64,000 nt of DNA from Saccharum officinarum (Eukaryota; Streptophyta; Magnoliopsida; Poales; Poaceae): assembly GCA_020631735.1 (NCBI GenBank), contig CM036188.1, forward strand, positions 18,146,214 through 18,210,213, read 5' to 3'. This document shows, piece after piece, positions 22,501 to 33,921 of the stretch. The notes under the pieces are model-generated. The model was not told the DNA's origin, searched no databases, and worked only from the letters and a program-made list of their open reading frames with translations. The position numbers and the translations under genes are program-made. The stretch's first letter is position 1, and every line of letters starts with the position of its first letter.

Positions 22501-25500
22501 CCAGGGGATGCTTGTCTTGGAGCAGCACGGCGCCAAACCCCTGGGTCGACGCGTCGCACTCAATGATGAAGGGGCGGTTGAAATCCGGCAATGCGAGCAC
22601 CGGCGCTGAGGTCACGGCGGCTTTGAGGGCCACGAACGCCGCAGCTGCCTCCTCTGACCAGGAGAAACCATCTTTCTTGAGCAGCGCTGTGATTGGAGCA
22701 GCAAGGGTGCCGTAGTTGAGGACGAAACGGCGATAGTAGCCCGCCAGGCCAAGGAAGCCGCGGACCGCGCGCGCCGACCGGGGCACCGGCCAGTCAAGGA
22801 CGGCCTGCACCTTGGCCAGGTCCATGGCCACGCCGCGCTCGGAGATGATGTGGCCGAGGTAGGAGACCGAGGCGACGCCGAACGCGCACTTGGAGCGTTT
22901 GACGAAGAGGTGGTGGCGGCAAAGCTCGGACAGCACGGCGCGGAGGTGTCGGAGATGATCCGCCTAGGAGCTGCTGTAGATAAGAATATCATCGAAGAAA
23001 ACGAGGACAAACCGGCGAAGGAAGGGACGCAGCACGTCGTTCATCAACGACTGGAATGTCGCCGGTGCGTTGCACAAGCCGAACGGCATCACCAAGAACT
23101 CATATAAGCCATCGTGCGTGCGGAACGCCGTCTTGTGAACATCCTCCGGCTTCATGCGAACTTGGTGGTAGCCGGAACGGAGATCGAGCTTGGTGAAGAA
23201 GCGTGCGCCCTTGAGCTCATCGAGCAGCTCCTCCACCACAGGGATCGGGAAAGCATCTTTAATGGTGAGCGCGTTCAATGCTCGATAGTCGATGCAGAAT
23301 CTCCATGTGCCGTCCGCTTTCTTGACAAGGAGGGCCGGCGAGGAGAAAGCGGAGGTGCTGTGGCGAACAATGCCCTGCTCGATCATGGCGGTGCACTGGC
23401 GCTCGAGTTCGTCCTTGTGGGCCGCCGGGTAGCGATAGGGCCGAACTGCCACTGGGGCCGCGCCGGCCTTTAGAACAATGGGGTGGTCGCGGCTACGCGG
23501 TGGGGGCAGACCCGACGGCTCCGCGAACACATCTTCAAAGGAGTCGAGGAGATGGTCCAGGAGCGAGCCATCCGTGGTCACGGTGTGGGCTGACGGTGGC
23601 GCGGTAGGGGCCACGCCGGTCCAGCAGATGGAGCGCCCGGCATGCTCGAAAGACAGAGTGTGGGTGGCGACGTCCCAAGCAATCCGTCCCAAGGTCGCCA
23701 TCCACTGGGTGCCCAGCACCATGTCGTAGCCGGCGAGGGGCATGACGTATAGGTCGACGTCGAACGTCATGCCCTCGATGGAGATCGCCGCCTGCCGGAG
23801 AACGCCGGGGCAAGCCACCTTCTCGCCATTGGCGACTATGGCAGTGAGCCGCGGCCGTGGAAGGAGCGGTAGCCCGGTGCGGTGTGCGGCCGCCTCGCCG
23901 ATGAAGTTGTGCGTGGACCCCGTATCCACCAGGGCGACGAGCGTCGTGGTGCCGAGGGTGACGGGAAGCAGGATGGGGGCACCCACGGTCACGCCCGCCA
24001 CGGCATGAAGGGAGAAAACGGGGGCCTCCAGTGCCCCGTCGTCTGTCGCCGCAGCAGCGTCGCCGTCGGTGTCGTCGATCTCCACGCCATCAAGGAAGAA
24101 AATGCGGCGACAGAACCTGTTATGACCCCGTGAGTACTTCTCATTACAATTGAAGCACAAACCTTGGCGGCGTCGTTCCGCCATCTCATCCGGGGAGAGG
24201 CGGCGTTGATTGGCGTCGCCGCGGCCTTGCGGTCCCATGCCTGGGGGAGCCGGTAACGCCAGCTACTGTGGTGGCGCTGGCAAGACGGGCATCGCGGGGC
24301 GCGGTGCCGGGACCGGCATGACGGGCGGTGCAGGGCGCATCGCCGGGGCCGGCAGAACGCCGCGCTGGAGGGCACGTGGGCCGGCGGTTTGGGGCAGGCG
24401 ATCAAGTTCCATCAGCTCGACCTGCCTCGCCAGGCTCATCGCGACCACGAGGGAGTCAGGGTTGTGGACCTGCACGACGTGACTGAGAGGGGGTAGGAGG
24501 CCGCCGGTGAAGAGTTGGACACGCTGGGCTTCGTCGAGGCGACCGGCACGGGGAAGAAGGGCCTGGAAACGGTTGGCGTACTCCTCCACCGTCCCGGTCC
24601 GCTTGCACTGGGAGAGCTCGAACAATGGCGCGGAGCGTAGGGGTGGTCCGAACCGCAAGTGAAGGAGGTCCTTGAACCGACCCCACGGCGGCGCGCCATC
24701 ATCCTCCAGGAGTTGATTGAACCACAGTTGTGCGACGTCGTCCAAGTGGTACCCCGCCTGCGCCATGCGCTCCTCTGGCATGGTACGGTACTGGCGGAAG
24801 TACGCGTCACATTTGTTAGTGAAGAGGAGAGGATCCGTCGTGCCATCATAGCGGGGGAAATCCTAACGCTTGTGCTTGAACGGAAGGTCCCTGTCGCGCG
24901 CGTCCTCATGGCGGTGGTTGGCGCTGAACGCCGACGTAGATGCGGACTTGTCCTTCAGGGCCGCCACATCCGATTCCATGGTGGTGATCTTCGTGTTGAG
25001 GGCCTTCAGGGCGTCCAAGACATCGGCAAGGGATGGCTCGGTCATGGTGGTGGTAGGGTGCAGCGGCGGGTTAGAGTGGTGATGGGAGTCGGCAGTGGAC
25101 GGGCTGGCGGCGCGGGTGGGAGAAGCTTGGGCGGATCGTGACCGTGACCGCGATACCAGGTTGTCAAGGGCGTAGCGATCTAGGGTAGCTGGCCCTCGAC
25201 TACGCAGTTCGTAGTCTCGTGCCGTGTCTTCCAGAGCGGAGGTTATGCCCCTCACGGCTCCTGGGCTTGAGAACGAGAGAGAGAGATTAGATAACTGATT
25301 TCTTGCTTGCCCCTCCAATTCCGGTTTACAGAGTATATATGGCCGTCGGCCCTAACCAAACGGGAGCAACAAACTCCTAGAATCAAGGTGCTAAATAAAG
25401 GAAGTAACAAATCATAATTGATAACTATCTTTAGGAAAATCAGCCACCAATCGCGCCGTGGCCCTGATGCATGTCCGTGGTCACCGCGGCGCCTTCTGTT

Positions 25501-28500
25501 CCCGCTTTCGCCGCGCGTGCCGCGGCCCTGCGGACGTCTCTGGCACGACGCGTGCGCGTGTACGGTCTCCCGTACATGACAGAAAGTAAAAAGGGCATAA
25601 ATTTCCACACATGCCTGATGCCTATACTATTATTGAGAGAAATTTATGCCTGTATTTCAATGTTTTGTACTTTACACGTGTCTGAATGACTAATGACACT
25701 ACAGATATCTCTAGCATTAACATACAAAGGCAGGCACAATTCCTGTATGCAGATAAATGTGTATGGTCTGGATTTGTCAGAACTTACGGTGGTGTTTGAC
25801 ACTTCATATTCGTGGACTTAATAATATGATTCAAGAATTCCTTCTCATCCTGAATCACAGTATTCACCGCCACCTGATAAACAATGAAACAATTGTCATA
25901 AGAATAATTCATCAATCAATAAGACAAAGGAGTCATAAAAACCCAGGAGGACTACATGTGTGCATTGTTTGATGTCAATCATGTATAAACAATCACCTGT
26001 CATAATATTAGGGCAAAACCAATATAACAGAAGTAAACAGAGTAAAGCTACCACTGACATTGGTCAGCTTGAACATCGGTGACATTTATGAAGAGGGAAG
26101 ATGATTGGGAAGTTCCTTGTCCTAAATTTCTTTAGTACCTCACCAAAACACCCAGAAGTTGTTACCATGTAGATGCTTGTCATTAATCAAGAACTTCTAA
26201 AAAGAACAAAAAAGTAATCCAATAGAGGATGTTTACTCATTTGTGGAAACCTATATGGCACAATTTCAACATAGATTACAACTATATGGTAGAAGTTTAA
26301 GCGATAGTGTCTATGGCATAAACTACAGAAGAAACCACCTTAATAAACAAACAAAAAATCAGAAGAGGTCTATTACATTATTTTCCCACTCAAATTCTGC
26401 CCACATGTTCCGGAATGCAACATCAGCACATGTAGCAGGCGAGATGTAATCCATGATATCAATGTGAATGTCATTTAGGACCACCACAGATCGTTCCATC
26501 ACATTTGAAGTTTCATAAACAATGTTACCAAATATGACTCCGGTCTCTGTTGATGAGACCTTGATATTGGCTCGAATTTGCTTGCTTGACTCTGGAGCCA
26601 ATGTATAGTTTTGAGGGCGGTCAACAAGTTTTAGGTCGCCCATTGTTGCTAACTCCAAGCATAAGTTCTGGAGTGTTTCTTTTGTTTGGTTTATGACTGT
26701 AACATCAAGTACAATATCATAATGATGAACAGTTACAAATGCTTCGGCATACACAGGATCACTGAATCCTGTCAATTGAAGAATACGATTTAGTTTGTTG
26801 GTATCATCAGCATCCTTAGTAAATTGATCGGTTGCAGCCTTCAAATCATCTTGAACTGCATCTTCCAGCTCAAGCTGGCTCATTCCCTGTCAGACAAATG
26901 CCAAATTTAGCAGTGCATAAAAAGAAACACAAAGAAAAAGGGCATGCCCAATAAAAGCTCCCATGTCAGGTTGGATGTAGGAAGCGAACTACTAGTATGG
27001 AACATCATGCTTTCAAAAAGATGGTGATTATGCCATTGCTGTCATTAAACATTGATGAAGTTCAAATCTTTATGTCTTTTCTATGATAAAAAAGCAGTTT
27101 TGAACAATTCAAATCTTTATGTCAACAAGTTGGTTCATTTTCTATAATAAAAAAGCAGTTTTGAACAACAAACACAAAACAATATAACTGCAGTTTAAAA
27201 ATATAGCTTTGCTATCCTTAAGAAAATAGCAATAATTAGCCTCCAATTGAAGGCAATGACATTTTTCTTTATGAATTAACAAAAAAAACTTTTACACATT
27301 ATGGGCCATTGCAAGGAAATAATGTTGATTGATATCAGTTTCTATAGAAATTCTGTTCAAATATGCACATCTTGTTATTCGTTGACCCAATAAAGACATT
27401 TTTTTAAACTTTACTATCTTCATACAATAGAAGTATGTTTCAACATTAGGCTACAGAACATATGAACCAGAAAAACAGAGCAAACACAATACTTCTACAA
27501 TCATGAATCCATGACTTCACTAAGCGAAACTGTCAATTTAAGAACTAATGGAACAGGAGAAAATATGAACTAGCAATCAGTACTCAGAGAAATAATATTG
27601 TTTCAGAGCAAAGAAAAGAAAAAGAAAAGAAAAGTAGATCAGTCTCACCTTCCTGCTCTTTAGGTGATAGAAATCAATAAGATCATCTGGTTGGGCATAA
27701 GTTATCTGTGCCTTGGCCTTCATCTCCTCAGTCTCCCTAAATTGCTTCTCAGCAAGCATGTTGACAAAGCTCTGGCGGCAAGACTGCAACCAGACCTTCC
27801 TAACATCATCACCAGTATTGCAAAGCAGCCTCACACAGAGAACAATCCGATCATATGAGTCATTGTCAATAGGGTGCGGGAGGTAAGATGACTGTCCCAA
27901 CTGCAAGATGGACACCATGATCAACAAGGCTTCAGTACTAGCCTTGTTTACTTCAACCTTTGCTGGCTGAATCTCCTCCAGCCTCAACACAAGCTTGGTC
28001 AGGTTACAGGCAACAACAGCAGCCAAGAAGAAATCACCAGACAGAATGAGAGATCTGAGATTCTGGCTGGAAGCCAACGACCCAAGAGCTGAAGCAGGAG
28101 CTGAATTAGCAGTCTCAGTGGCAGCACTCTGTGTGGCATAAGTGCCATCTGCAAGAACAGCAGGCCTCCTCGAAGACACAGTGACAGAGTTCACCAATGA
28201 CTGGGATGGCTTAGAGGAATCAGTTGTCTCACCTTCCTCAGAGACAGTGTAGAACGGAAGATCCCCAAGGCATTGCTTGATGGTGAAAATGGCACTCTCA
28301 ACCTCAGACAGAGACAGGGAATACTCTCCAAGGATCCAGAGAGCACAGGAGCAGACACGGGATGCCCGGATCTGATAGAATATGTCAATCAGCCTCTGGA
28401 TCATGGACACACGGAGCTTGGGATTAGTCTCTATAATCTCGCGCACAAATAGAACGACATCAAGTGCTGCAGCAACATTAGGATCCCCAAGGAAGTCCAT

Positions 28501-29706
28501 GAGAAGGTGTACAACCAATGCAGCCACCTCCGGGTACTTCTTTGCACAGTTATGGATGGCCTGCACCAGCATCTGGCGGTATTCACCACCCTTCTCCACC
28601 TCAGCGGCCTGTGTCTTAACCACCTCCTTCCTGAGGTAAAGCACCACCTCCTCAACATTTCTCGGGGTGAGTAGATCCAGGACTAAATCCAGCACCTTCC
28701 TCCTGACATCCACATTGGGGCTAGCCAGCGCACGCAGCACATCCATGACCATATCCACCATCACCTCCGTGTGAGAGGAGCGCAGCTCGTGCAGGCGGTC
28801 CAGGATGATGAGCTTCACATTGTTGTCGCTCTGCGAGGACAGCAGCTGGCAGTACGTATTGGCGGCGGCCCGCACAGCCGTGGGCGCCGATGAGAGGGAC
28901 ACGAGCGCCCCCGCGCACTCGTACACGACGGCCGCGTTGGACGCCGAGAGCAGGGAGATGATGACCGTGATATACCTGCCCTTATCCGCACGGCCCTTGG
29001 AGCGGCAGACCTTACGGACGAGGTCGACGGCGGCCATCTGCAGCAGATCGGGCCACTCCGCGACGCGGTTGGCGTTGCTGAAGAGGTACGCGACGGCGCG
29101 GTCCTGGCCGGCAGCCAGGAGCATGAGGAACGCGTTCCTGCGCGCGGCGGGGTCCTGCTCGGAGGCGAGCGCGCGCTCGACGAGCTCCGGCGCGTCGGGG
29201 ATGAGCTGGTCCCCGTGCTGGAGGCTGTAGATGGCGGAGACCGCGGAGAGCGCGTGGCGGCGCACGAACTTGTGGCGGTGCTCGAGGTTGGCGAGCACGG
29301 AGGGGACGAGCGGCTCCAGCAGCTCGGGCTCGGTGAGGCGGCAGAGGAACCGCAGCGTGACGCCGCGCATGTACTCGTTGGGGCTCTGCAGGCTGTTGCG
29401 GAGGTTCTGGCAGATGAGGATCATCTCCGGGAGGGCCTTCCCCGTGGCGGCGTCGCGCTTGTCGACGGTCTCGAGGTAGAGGAGGAGCAGCTTCTGGACG
29501 GCGTGGTAGTCGCAGGACTGCACGTAGCGGACGACGGTGATGAAGAGGTGCGGGAGGGGCTCGCCGTTGAGGAGGAGCGAGATGGCGCGCCGCATCGCGT
29601 CGGCCTTGGCGGGCCCGTCGCCGGACTCGAGCTCCGCCTTGATCTCGTTCGCCATTGACGGCGAGCCCTTGTCGAAGTGCACTAGGAATGTGCACGGCTT
29701 CTCCAT
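19543..29706 (-). CDS. COPB: Coatomer subunit beta (beta-COP), four coding exons
   Basis: Exons by GT-AG fit: 29706-27649, 26886-26377, 25873-25788 and 19762-19543, joining in phase to 957 codons plus stop, the normal size for plant beta-COP. The start [16 protein letters not shown] is the family's N-terminus. Exon 1 holds the adaptin-N HEAT-repeat solenoid (about residues 20-540: [36 protein letters not shown]). Exons 2-4 hold the coatomer beta C-terminal appendage (MWAEFEWEN, then [22 protein letters not shown]). Beta-COP is part of the F-subcomplex of the COPI coat that moves cargo from Golgi to ER. Exon 1 is strongly GC-rich at its 5' end, a grass trait. The last intron is 6,025 bp because it contains a 5.3-kb gypsy element in the same orientation. 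No coding lesion is seen, so the gene is probably functional if that intron is spliced. Confidence 0.95.
20316..20735 (-). repeat. 3' LTR of the nested gypsy element
   Basis: TGTCAAGGGC...GTACATGACA. Differences from the other LTR are A versus G in CAGAGC(A/G)GAGG and C versus A in CTGGC(C/A)CGACG. The end of the polyprotein frame (stop at 20594) lies inside this LTR. Confidence 0.95.
20594..25045 (-). pseudogene. Gag-pol polyprotein with three in-frame UAG codons
   Basis: One continuous frame runs from an ATG at 25045 to the stop at 20594, interrupted only by TAG at 24863-24865, 24263-24265 and 22964-22966. Domains in order: gag; zinc knuckle (CFNCNEKY...GHNRFC); protease ([11 protein letters not shown]); reverse transcriptase ([30 protein letters not shown]); RNase H ([10 protein letters not shown]); integrase with HHCC zinc finger and D-D-E residues ([21 protein letters not shown]); and a chromodomain-like tail ([16 protein letters not shown]). 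I see no frameshift. As written it could make only fragments unless the stops are read through, so it is annotated as a pseudogene. The catalytic motifs are intact. Confidence 0.9.
25162..25581 (-). repeat. 5' LTR of the nested gypsy element
   Basis: Same length and termini as the LTR at 20316. GAAAG follows directly at 25582. It includes a TATATATGG motif on the plus strand; no clear promoter TATA is assigned on the minus strand. Confidence 0.95.
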
Positions 29707-30041
29707 GGCCGCCAGATCTGCGAGGCCCGGGGATCTGGCCTGGCCTCCTCGGGGGAGGGAGGCAAGGGGAGGGGGATCGGATCTGGGGAACAGGACTGCG
29801 GGAGGAGGACGAATGCTTCGGGGGGAGTGACCCGTGCCGCAAAATTGGGGGGAATTGAACGGGTTGCTTCGCCTAGTCATATGGGCTCAGAAAGGCCCCA
29901 ACGAAGAAAATGGGCCACAATTAAACAGCATTCATCCATCATTCACAATTTTTGAACCTCTAAGAGAACGTGGCAATTTCCCTGAAATGAACTATTCCGG
30001 AAAAAATCGGATCATGAGGAAAATGAAGTGGACATATTAGT
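29707..30041 (-). promoter_or_regulatory. COPB 5' UTR and promoter region
   Basis: Directly upstream of the COPB ATG. Read toward the gene it contains GTGGCCCATTTT and GAGCCCATATG; the GGCCCA/TGGGCC words are site-II-like elements frequent in promoters of plant housekeeping genes. No TATA box is obvious, which fits a broadly expressed gene. The foldback element at 30042 limits it upstream. Confidence 0.5.
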
Positions 30042-30483
30042 GGTAGGAAATTATTTTCTTCGCCCTAAAAAATTTTTGCTTAGTTTCTCCCTTTTTTCCT
30101 GAACTTACTTATTTGGCCCTAAAACGAATTTTCTTTGATTTCTTACCCTTATGTTAGTTTGATGGGCTAATGATGTTAAGCTGTACGTGATACGACTCTT
30201 TTACCCCTGGCACCGAAGGCTACAGTTCACAGGTTTTTCAGGCCGTCTCTATCAAAAATTTTCCAAAATAAGGTACAATATTATTTCAAACATGGAATAA
30301 TTATTTTTTCAAGCCAAGAGTAAAAGAGTCATTTCGCGTATAACTTAACATCGTTAGCCCATCAAACTAACGAAAGGACCAAAAAACCGAAGGAAACTTG
30401 TTTTAGGGCCAAATAAGCAAGTTCGAGAAAAAAAACCAAGAAACTAAGCAACACTTTTTTTAGGACTAAGGAAATAATTTCCT
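30042..30483. mobile_element. Foldback element with arms of about 170 bp
   Basis: The left end (GGAAATTATTTTCTTCGCCC) and right end (read inward GGAAATAATTTCCTTAGTCC) begin inverted arms that match over about 170 bp, including TTAGTTTGATGGGCTAA. The short middle is non-coding. Long arms without a coding region suggest a Mutator-type MITE or a foldback element. ATTAGT occurs just outside both ends, but I am not sure of the target duplication. Confidence 0.7.
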
Positions 30484-31529
30484 CTATTAGTTGCTTAACC
30501 CTTGTTTCAAAGATACTTTTCCAAATAGAATGCCATATATTTTCTGTAAGAAAGTGTATCTAAAAAATCCCAAAATTGAAAGGAGCCGCATTGGCAACCT
30601 GCTTCATCGATGTCTAAAATAGGGATTAGTCCCGATGAAATTTGTATCCGGGACAAAAAAAACGGCTTTAGTCCAGGTTGGTAACACCAACCGGGACTAA
30701 AAGTCCCCCGCCCAATGGCTCTAGCGCCAGGCCATGTCAGGGGAGACTTTTAGTCCCAGGTGATGTTACAAACCGGGACTAAAGGCTAACCTTTAATCTC
30801 GGTTGGTGTTACCACCCGGGACTAAATATTTTGTCCCGGGCCGTGGCATAAACCGAGACTAAAGGTGGCCTTTAGTCCCGAGATGTTATAGAAATCGGGA
30901 CTAAAAGTGTCTCCCACCTATTTTAACTCTTCTTCCTCCCCCAGCCCGAGCCTGAGAGCTCACTTCTCTGCTTCTTCTTTGTTGTGTTCTTGCTTTCATC
31001 TCTGGCCATTGATCCATCTCAAGGCTTTTACTCTGTCGGCGACTTCTTTAAAGGTAATTAGCTTCATCCTTTCATGTTTTAGCAAGAGCACTTATCATTT
31101 CGTGGTATATATATGTGGTTTTTTATTTTATGATTTCTAGGTCAATTTAAGATCTAATCTCTTGATAGTTTGAATATTTTGATGAAAGAAACTAAAATTA
31201 GTGAATAAAAACTAGTATACACCTTTCATTGCTAGTATGTCTACCATATTTCATGGTTTAGTTAGAGAAATAGAGAATTTAGGGTATTTTATTAACTTCT
31301 TTCAATTTGCTTATGAAAATTATAAATTTGTAATACTTCAATTTACAGAATTGTGTGGCCGGGTCAATTAGTTCATTAAAATTAGTATATATACCTTTCA
31401 TTCTTAGTATGTCTACCACATTTCATGGTTTATAAATATATAGAATTTTAGTTTTTTTAGTTTCATTTTTTTCTAGAAAAAGATGAATTTACAGTAGTTT
31501 ACAAAAATGGGTATATATTTAGAGAGTAG

Positions 31530-32005
31530 ATGGCAATTGTTTCCGGGTCCTCGGCCTCTCATCGGGCTCCAAAGCGACATAGGCCAAACCTCCCTCTCAT
31601 TGGGTGCGGCGATTGTGGGAAGATTGTGCAGGAGTACCGAGTGAAGAAAGAGTGTCCCAACAAGGGGTGTATCTTCTTCAAGTGTCCGGATCGCAATGTG
31701 AGTTATTTTGCCGCATATATTTGATGACTATGGTTAGTTTGCACCAATTTTTTGTAATTAAAGTTCTATCTTTTTTGTTCTAATTTCAGTGGGATAGCAC
31801 TGGATGTGAAGGCTGGTACTGGGAGGAAGAGTATGAGGAACACGTGCAAATATCTCTTGCAAAGGTGGCAGCGGCGACAGATGAGGCAGTGAGCGAGCCG
31901 AAGCCCGTCGATGTTGGACACATCACGAATGATATGTCTGTTTTAGTTGAGATTGGTCGTGAAGTCGTTGTGCCGCTGAAGTGCATTTTAGTGTTACTTT
32001 TTTAG
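31530..32005 (+). CDS. GRF-type zinc-finger protein of the CACTA element
   Basis: Two exons (31530-31697 and 31790-32005, GT-AG) give 127 residues in phase. Residues about 24-75 form a GRF zinc finger: CGDCG, CPNKGCIFFKCPDRN, then WDSTGCEGWYWEEEYEEHV, with Cys spacing as in plant GRF proteins. GRF fingers bind nucleic acid in other proteins. Small GRF proteins are common near or in grass CACTA and other transposons. The short tail shows no membrane segment. It lies between the left subterminal repeats and the transposase, in the same direction, and may be expressed from the element's promoter region (30905-31530). Confidence 0.65.
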
Positions 32006-32153
32006 TGCTAGTTGGGACTCTCTATATTCTAATGAGGCTTCCTTAAATTAATCGGTTGAGTAGTGGTGTCATGCGAGTTGTACTTGTGTAGTTAACTAAA
32101 TAAGTTCAAGATTTTCATATATATATATATATATGGTATGTCTTGTAATGCAG

Positions 32154-32925
32154 ATGAAACGACATTGAATATACAACGCCGATTGCCGCTCCCAAGAGTT
32201 CATTGATGGCATGCATTATTTCCTTAGTGTGGCCGAGACAAACAAGCGGGGCGGTTTCATGCGTTGTCCATGTGCTGAATGTAAGAATTAGAGGGAATAT
32301 GCTAGCTCAAGGATTATTCACTTACACCTGTATAGGTCGGGTTTCATGCCAAACTATATTTATTGGACCAAGCACGGAGAAAGCAGTGTTATAATGGAAG
32401 AAGACAAAGAAGAACAATTGGACACTGACGATATTCTTGCTCAATACTGTGACTTCCCTGATACTGCAATGGGGGAAGCTGAAGAAGAGGCAGGTGCAGA
32501 ACACGCACTCGCTAAAGATGACGATGCTCTTGGTGATGTTATTCGTGATGCACAAAGAGATTGCGAAAGTGACAAGGAGAAGGCTAAGTTTGACTACATG
32601 CTAGAGGATCACAAGAAATTACTGTACCCGGCCGCCAAAGATGGACAGAAAAAGTTAGGTACAACACTAGAGTTGCTACAGTGGAAGGCACGGAATGGTA
32701 TATCTAACAAGGCATTTGGGCAATTACTGAAGATAAATAAAAAGATGCTTCCGAGGGCAAATAAATTGCCCACCACTGCGTACGAAGCAAAACAGGTCGT
32801 CTGCCCTTTGGGATTAGAAATCCAGAAGATACATGCATGTCCTAATAACTGCATCCTGTACCGTGGCAAGGACTACAAGAATTTAGATGGCTGCATTTTC
32901 GCGGCCCGCCAAAAACATGATGTGA
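32154..32925 (+). pseudogene. TNP2-type CACTA transposase, N-terminal fragment
   Basis: The frame starts with a transposase-associated domain (FMRCPCAECKN, then HLHLYRSGFMPNY, YWTKHGE) and continues to the start of the TNP2 catalytic domain (KLPTTAYEAKQVVCPLG, KIHACPNNCILYRG). A TGA replaces what is normally Trp near the start and a TAG follows the CPCAECKN motif, so it is dead. It stops abruptly at NLDGC, where subterminal repeats begin; the D-D-E region is absent. Confidence 0.85.
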
Positions 32926-32927
32926 TC

Positions 32928-33098
32928 GGGCCACCTTTAGTCTCGGGTGGCTCGACGGCCCGGGACCAAAGGACCTTTAGTCCCGGTGCTCAATACCAAC
33001 CGGGACTAAAGGTAGTCCCGGTTGGTATTGAGCACCGGGACTAAAGGTCCTTTAGTCCCAGGCCGTAGAGCCACCCGGGACTAAAGGTGCCACCGGCA
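32928..33098. repeat. Near-perfect palindrome of CACTA subterminal repeats
   Basis: Two arms of about 80 bp, centred near 33013, read the same on opposite strands with a few mismatches. Both contain the words TCCCGGTGCTCAATACCAAC and ACCTTTAGTC. It marks the point where the TNP2 gene is cut. Confidence 0.8.
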
Positions 33099-33921
33099 TA
33101 TAACTGTTGCCCTTTTCCCTTCTTCTTCCTCTGATCTCTCTCACTCCATGCCCTCGAGCATGCCACGGCCGCCATCTCCACGCCACCTCGATCGACGTCG
33201 TCGGTGACCCCGTGCGCGCCGTCACCCCGCCAGACCGCGGTCGGCTCCCCGCGCCCCGACGCCACCGGCCTCCTCCGCCATCAAGCCCGCATTTGTCGGT
33301 GGCCCGACCACCATCTCCGCTGTGCTCTAGGAAGCCGCCGTGCATCTCCGCTGCTGCTGCTCTCCCACGCTGCAACGACCCCTCGCTCCAAGCATCGCAG
33401 AAGGGTAAGGAAACTGTCGGTATACTCTCGTGCCCTATCTCCTCTCTGTTTTGTCTACGCGTCGCTCTGACGTTGCCGGCCATGGCCTCGGTCACCGGTG
33501 GTGGCTGGGCTGCGGGACGGCGCCGAGGTGGCCTCGGCTCCGATAGAGAAAGGGCGATGCGATGGGCATACATGTATATATGTATTATTACGTATTACGA
33601 ATTAAAGAATGTGATACTAGCACCATGTGTATTCTCTAAATATTTATATATTGTTTTAACAACTTAATTAATTTTTATAAAGATCCAGATGAGAGGGAAG
33701 TATGACGTATCATCTAGTTCAAGAACCTCGATACAAGTGTAATGATATAGTTTTATATATCTACAAAAAAATAACTATGCATCTAATATGATATGTTTCC
33801 TAGATATTTATATACTACCTTTTAACTATGTTGGAAATCCTTAGGGTTCATGCTTTCTGATTGGGAATCCTTAGGGTTTAGGAGGATTTAGTTCTAACGT
33901 CCTACACATATATTTGCAGAA
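33099..33921. other. GC-rich leader and AT-rich spacer before the second CACTA gene
   Basis: 33100-33560 is GC-rich and open in several frames on both strands without a recognisable domain. 33570-33921 is AT-rich. It is probably the 5' region of the gene starting at 33922; I call no gene. Confidence 0.35.

Larger units (their letters stand above)
20316..25581 (-). mobile_element. Young Ty3/gypsy chromovirus-type element nested in the COPB intron
   Basis: Two 420-bp LTRs (20316-20735 and 25162-25581) differ at only two positions by my reading. The target duplication GAAAG is intact at 20311-20315 and 25582-25586. In the minus direction the 5' LTR is followed by a primer-binding site starting TGGTATC, then gag-pol, then a purine tract (GAGGGGGGGATAGA) before the 3' LTR. 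Small size, short LTRs and a C-terminal chromodomain-like region fit a Reina-type chromovirus. Without the element the intron would be about 750 bp. Confidence 0.95.

Noticed and set aside
29012..29842. 276-codon minus-strand ORF overlapping the coatomer start
   Set aside because: It is in another frame of COPB exon 1, is Arg/Pro/Ala-rich because of high GC, and shows no domain; beta-COP explains the sequence.
33052..33667. Coding region of 170-190 codons before the second CACTA gene
   Set aside because: Frames on both strands are equally open and contain no domain; it is a GC-rich leader.
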